From Niabella pedocola (lineage in GTDB: Bacteria > Bacteroidota > Bacteroidia > Chitinophagales > Chitinophagaceae): a DNA stretch of 64,000 bases. Where the stretch lies: NCBI RefSeq assembly GCF_021044425.1, contig NZ_JAJNEC010000003.1, positions 592,117 through 656,116 of the forward strand, in the 5' to 3' direction. This document shows positions 62,367 through 64,000 of this stretch, one piece after another; position 1 is the stretch's first letter; each line of letters begins with the position of its first letter. The position numbers and the translations under genes were made by a program. Below the pieces are notes generated by a model that ran no database searches, was not told the DNA's origin, and was given only the letters and a program-made list of their open reading frames with translations.

Positions 62367-63878
62367 CTATCGCTCCTGCATTACATTATATGTTGGATCT
62401 TCCAGTACATTTACCTCGATGGTATCTCCGGCATTCTGCAGCAGCCGCTTACAGTCGGCACTTAAATGCCGCAGGTGAATTTTCTTATTCAGTTTAGCAT
62501 AGCGCCCGGTGATCTTATTCAATGCATCGATGGCAGACATATCAACTACCCTGCTTTCCCGGAAGTCAATTACCACTTCGTCCGGATCATTCGTTACATC
62601 AAATTTTTCCAGAAAAGCGGTGCAGGAAGCAAAGAACAGCGGGCCATAAATTTCATAATATTTTACACCGTTATCGTCTGTGTATTTGCGTGCACGGATG
62701 CGTTTGGCATTGTCCCAGGCAAAAGCAAGGGCTGAAATCACCACCCCCACCAGTACCGCCAGTGCCAGGTTGTGCAACACTACCGTTATGAGCGCCACCA
62801 GTATTCCTACCACGATATCCGTCCTGGGAAATTTCGTAATGATCCTGAGGCTTACCCATTGAAAAGTACCGATGGCCACCATCATCATCACCCCAACCAG
62901 GGCCGCCATTGGAATCTGTTCAATAAATGGTGCCCCTATAAGGATCACTGCCAAGATCGCCAGGGCGCCGATCAACGATGACAGTTTGGTACGGGCTCCT
63001 GCATTGAGATTTACCAGGGTTTGAGCCACCATGGCGCAGCCGCCCATGCCGCCAAAGAACCCATTTACAATATTTGCAGTGCCCTGCGCAACCGCCTCTT
63101 TATTGGAAGCGCCTTTGGTTCCTGTGATTTCGTCTACCATATTCAGTGTAAGCAGCGACTCGATCAATCCTACACCCGCCATAATCAGCGCATAGGGAAA
63201 GATGGTCTTTAAGGTGTCTAACGTGAAGGGCACGGCAGGTAGGTGAAAGGATGGCAAGGATCCGCTAACGGAAGCGATATCCGCTACTTTCCGGGTATCG
63301 ATACCCAAAAAGAACACAACACCGAAAACGACCAGTATCGCTACCAGTGATGCCGGAACGGCCCTGGTAATTTTCGGAAACCCGATAACGATCAATATGG
63401 TCAAAAGTGTTAACCCGGCCATTGTATACAATGCCGTTCCTGTAAGCCAGCCCTCCGGCGTTTTAAACTGCGCCACCTGGGCCATAAAAATAATTACCGC
63501 CAGCCCGTTTAAAAACCCAAACATCACCGGCTGCGGGATCAGGCGCACAAACTTGCCCAGTTTTAGAAACCCTACCAGTAACTGGAGGATACCGGCAAGT
63601 ACTACCGTAGCAAAAAGATATTCCACCCCATGCGCTGCGGCCAGTGCGATCAGCACCACCACGGTTGCACCAGCGCCGCCGGAAACCATACCCGGACGCC
63701 CTCCCAGAACAGCTGTAACGAGTCCCATCAGGAAGGCGGCATATAATCCTGTGAGGGGCGACAAACCGGCCAGGATAGCAAAGGATAATGACTCCGGGAT
63801 CATCGTCATGGCTACGGTGAGGCCGGCCAGAATCTCTGCTTTATAATTTGTATTACTGTTCAGTCCGAGTAAGCGCAT
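62367..63878 (-). CDS. SulP/SLC26-family anion transporter with STAS domain
   Basis: 503 residues: about 12 hydrophobic segments in the first 390 (A-G-L-T-V-A-M-T-M-I-P-E-S-L-S-F-A near residue 17 and S-P-L-T-G-L-Y-A-A-F near 39 are family signatures) and a C-terminal STAS domain (about 405-495, with V-V-I-D-F-R-E-S-R-V-V-D-M-S-A-I-D-A-L). SulP proteins move sulfate, bicarbonate or other anions. Sulfate uptake would be curious next to sulfatase genes, but these are 19 kb away; bicarbonate is equally possible. The gene is enclosed by REP blocks on both sides. Confidence 0.93.
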   Translation of the reverse strand: MRLLGLNSNTNYKAEILAGLTVAMTMIPESLSFAILAGLSPLTGLYAAFLMGLVTAVLGGRPGMVSGGAGATVVVLIALAAAHGVEYLFATVVLAGILQLLVGFLKLGKFVRLIPQPVMFGFLNGLAVIIFMAQVAQFKTPEGWLTGTALYTMAGLTLLTILIVIGFPKITRAVPASLVAILVVFGVVFFLGIDTRKVADIASVSGSLPSFHLPAVPFTLDTLKTIFPYALIMAGVGLIESLLTLNMVDEITGTKGASNKEAVAQGTANIVNGFFGGMGGCAMVAQTLVNLNAGARTKLSSLIGALAILAVILIGAPFIEQIPMAALVGVMMMVAIGTFQWVSLRIITKFPRTDIVVGILVALITVVLHNLALAVLVGVVISALAFAWDNAKRIRARKYTDDNGVKYYEIYGPLFFASCTAFLEKFDVTNDPDEVVIDFRESRVVDMSAIDALNKITGRYAKLNKKIHLRHLSADCKRLLQNAGDTIEVNVLEDPTYNVMQER

Positions 63879-63912
63879 TTGTTATTTTTAATGAATCATA
63901 TTCCCCTATGAT

Positions 63913-63993
63913 CTGCAGCGTCTCCTCCCGGGAGACGCCGCGGGGAACGAGATTTCTCTTCCTTTCCATGTCTCCTGGAAGGGACATGGAAAG
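63913..63993. repeat. REP-like two-hairpin element at the right window edge
   Basis: One B element (63913-63943, a variant CTGCAGCGTCTCC... start) and one A element (63962-63993). It lies just upstream of the SulP start codon and probably continues beyond the window. Confidence 0.85.
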
Positions 63994-64000
63994 CAGCATC

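Noticed and set aside
60888..62478. Open frames across the REP blocks (for example at 60888-61169, 61015-61368, 61105-61377, 61975-62478, 62058-62327)
   Set aside because: They are translations of the repeats on both strands, with the same short peptide recurring. No start region, domain or promoter supports them.
1..64000. tRNA, rRNA or riboswitch genes
   Set aside because: I looked for clover-leaf arms, rRNA stretches and known riboswitch cores in the gaps and saw none; short or divergent RNAs cannot be excluded by eye.

Overview
The window reads as a Bacteroidota genome, most likely a free-living Chitinophagaceae-type glycan degrader. The reasons are two complete SusC/SusD pairs, many secreted or lipoprotein glycosidases and sulfatases, Bacteroidota-type promoters (TTTG, then TAnnTTTG) and little sign of Shine-Dalgarno sequences. 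The genus is an inference. Coding density is high except for AT-richer decayed patches at about 2.5-4.0 kb and 22.3-23.3 kb.

Layout. (1) 0-2.4 kb: tail of a glycosidase gene cut by the window edge, a sodium/solute symporter and a small HExxH protein. (2) 2.6-4.0 kb: a small lipoprotein gene with a decayed partial copy. (3) 4.0-18.0 kb, minus strand: a run of secreted enzymes (GH2, two GH20, GH95, GH110 and an unassigned all-alpha glycosidase-like protein), together suited to fucosylated, galactosylated and N-acetylhexosamine-containing glycans such as blood-group-type chains. (4) 18.9-22.2 kb, plus strand: a 1120-residue ThuA / sugar dehydrogenase / PKD / cytochrome c lipoprotein. (5) 22.4-33.5 kb, minus strand: polysaccharide utilization locus 1 with SusC, SusD, two large related proteins of unrecognised family and a GH97 pseudogene; a divergent AraC regulator lies at 33.9 kb. 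(6) 35.2-40.2 kb: a sugar catabolic cluster (mutarotase-like lipoprotein, symporter, enolase-superfamily dehydratase, aldo/keto reductase) with a divergent GntR regulator. (7) 40.3-56.2 kb: utilization locus 2, in two minus-strand operons. One has a beta-propeller glycosidase-like gene, SusC, SusD and two sulfatases. The other has an SDR, L-fuconate dehydratase, mutarotase, FucP and GH29 fucosidase. A divergent AraC gene sits at the head. (8) 56.5-61.0 kb: small proteins, then cupin, YceI and diheme cytochrome genes divergent from a third AraC regulator. (9) 61.0-64.0 kb: a REP-associated tyrosine transposase between two arrays of a roughly 100-bp two-hairpin repeat, a SulP transporter, and one more repeat at the right edge.

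How it fits together. The outer enzymes and sulfatases would trim sulfated or fucosylated glycans, SusC/SusD would import oligosaccharides, and GH29/GH95 would free L-fucose. FucP and the mutarotase would feed an oxidative L-fucose route (dehydrogenase, L-fuconate dehydratase, keto-deoxy-fuconate dehydrogenase), of which the window holds most but not all steps.

The signals least explained by standard annotation are the REP/RAYT unit, the related pair of unrecognised large secreted proteins, two different conserved promoter motifs that each mark one utilization locus, and a perfect 15-bp direct repeat with 21-bp period next to the third AraC gene.
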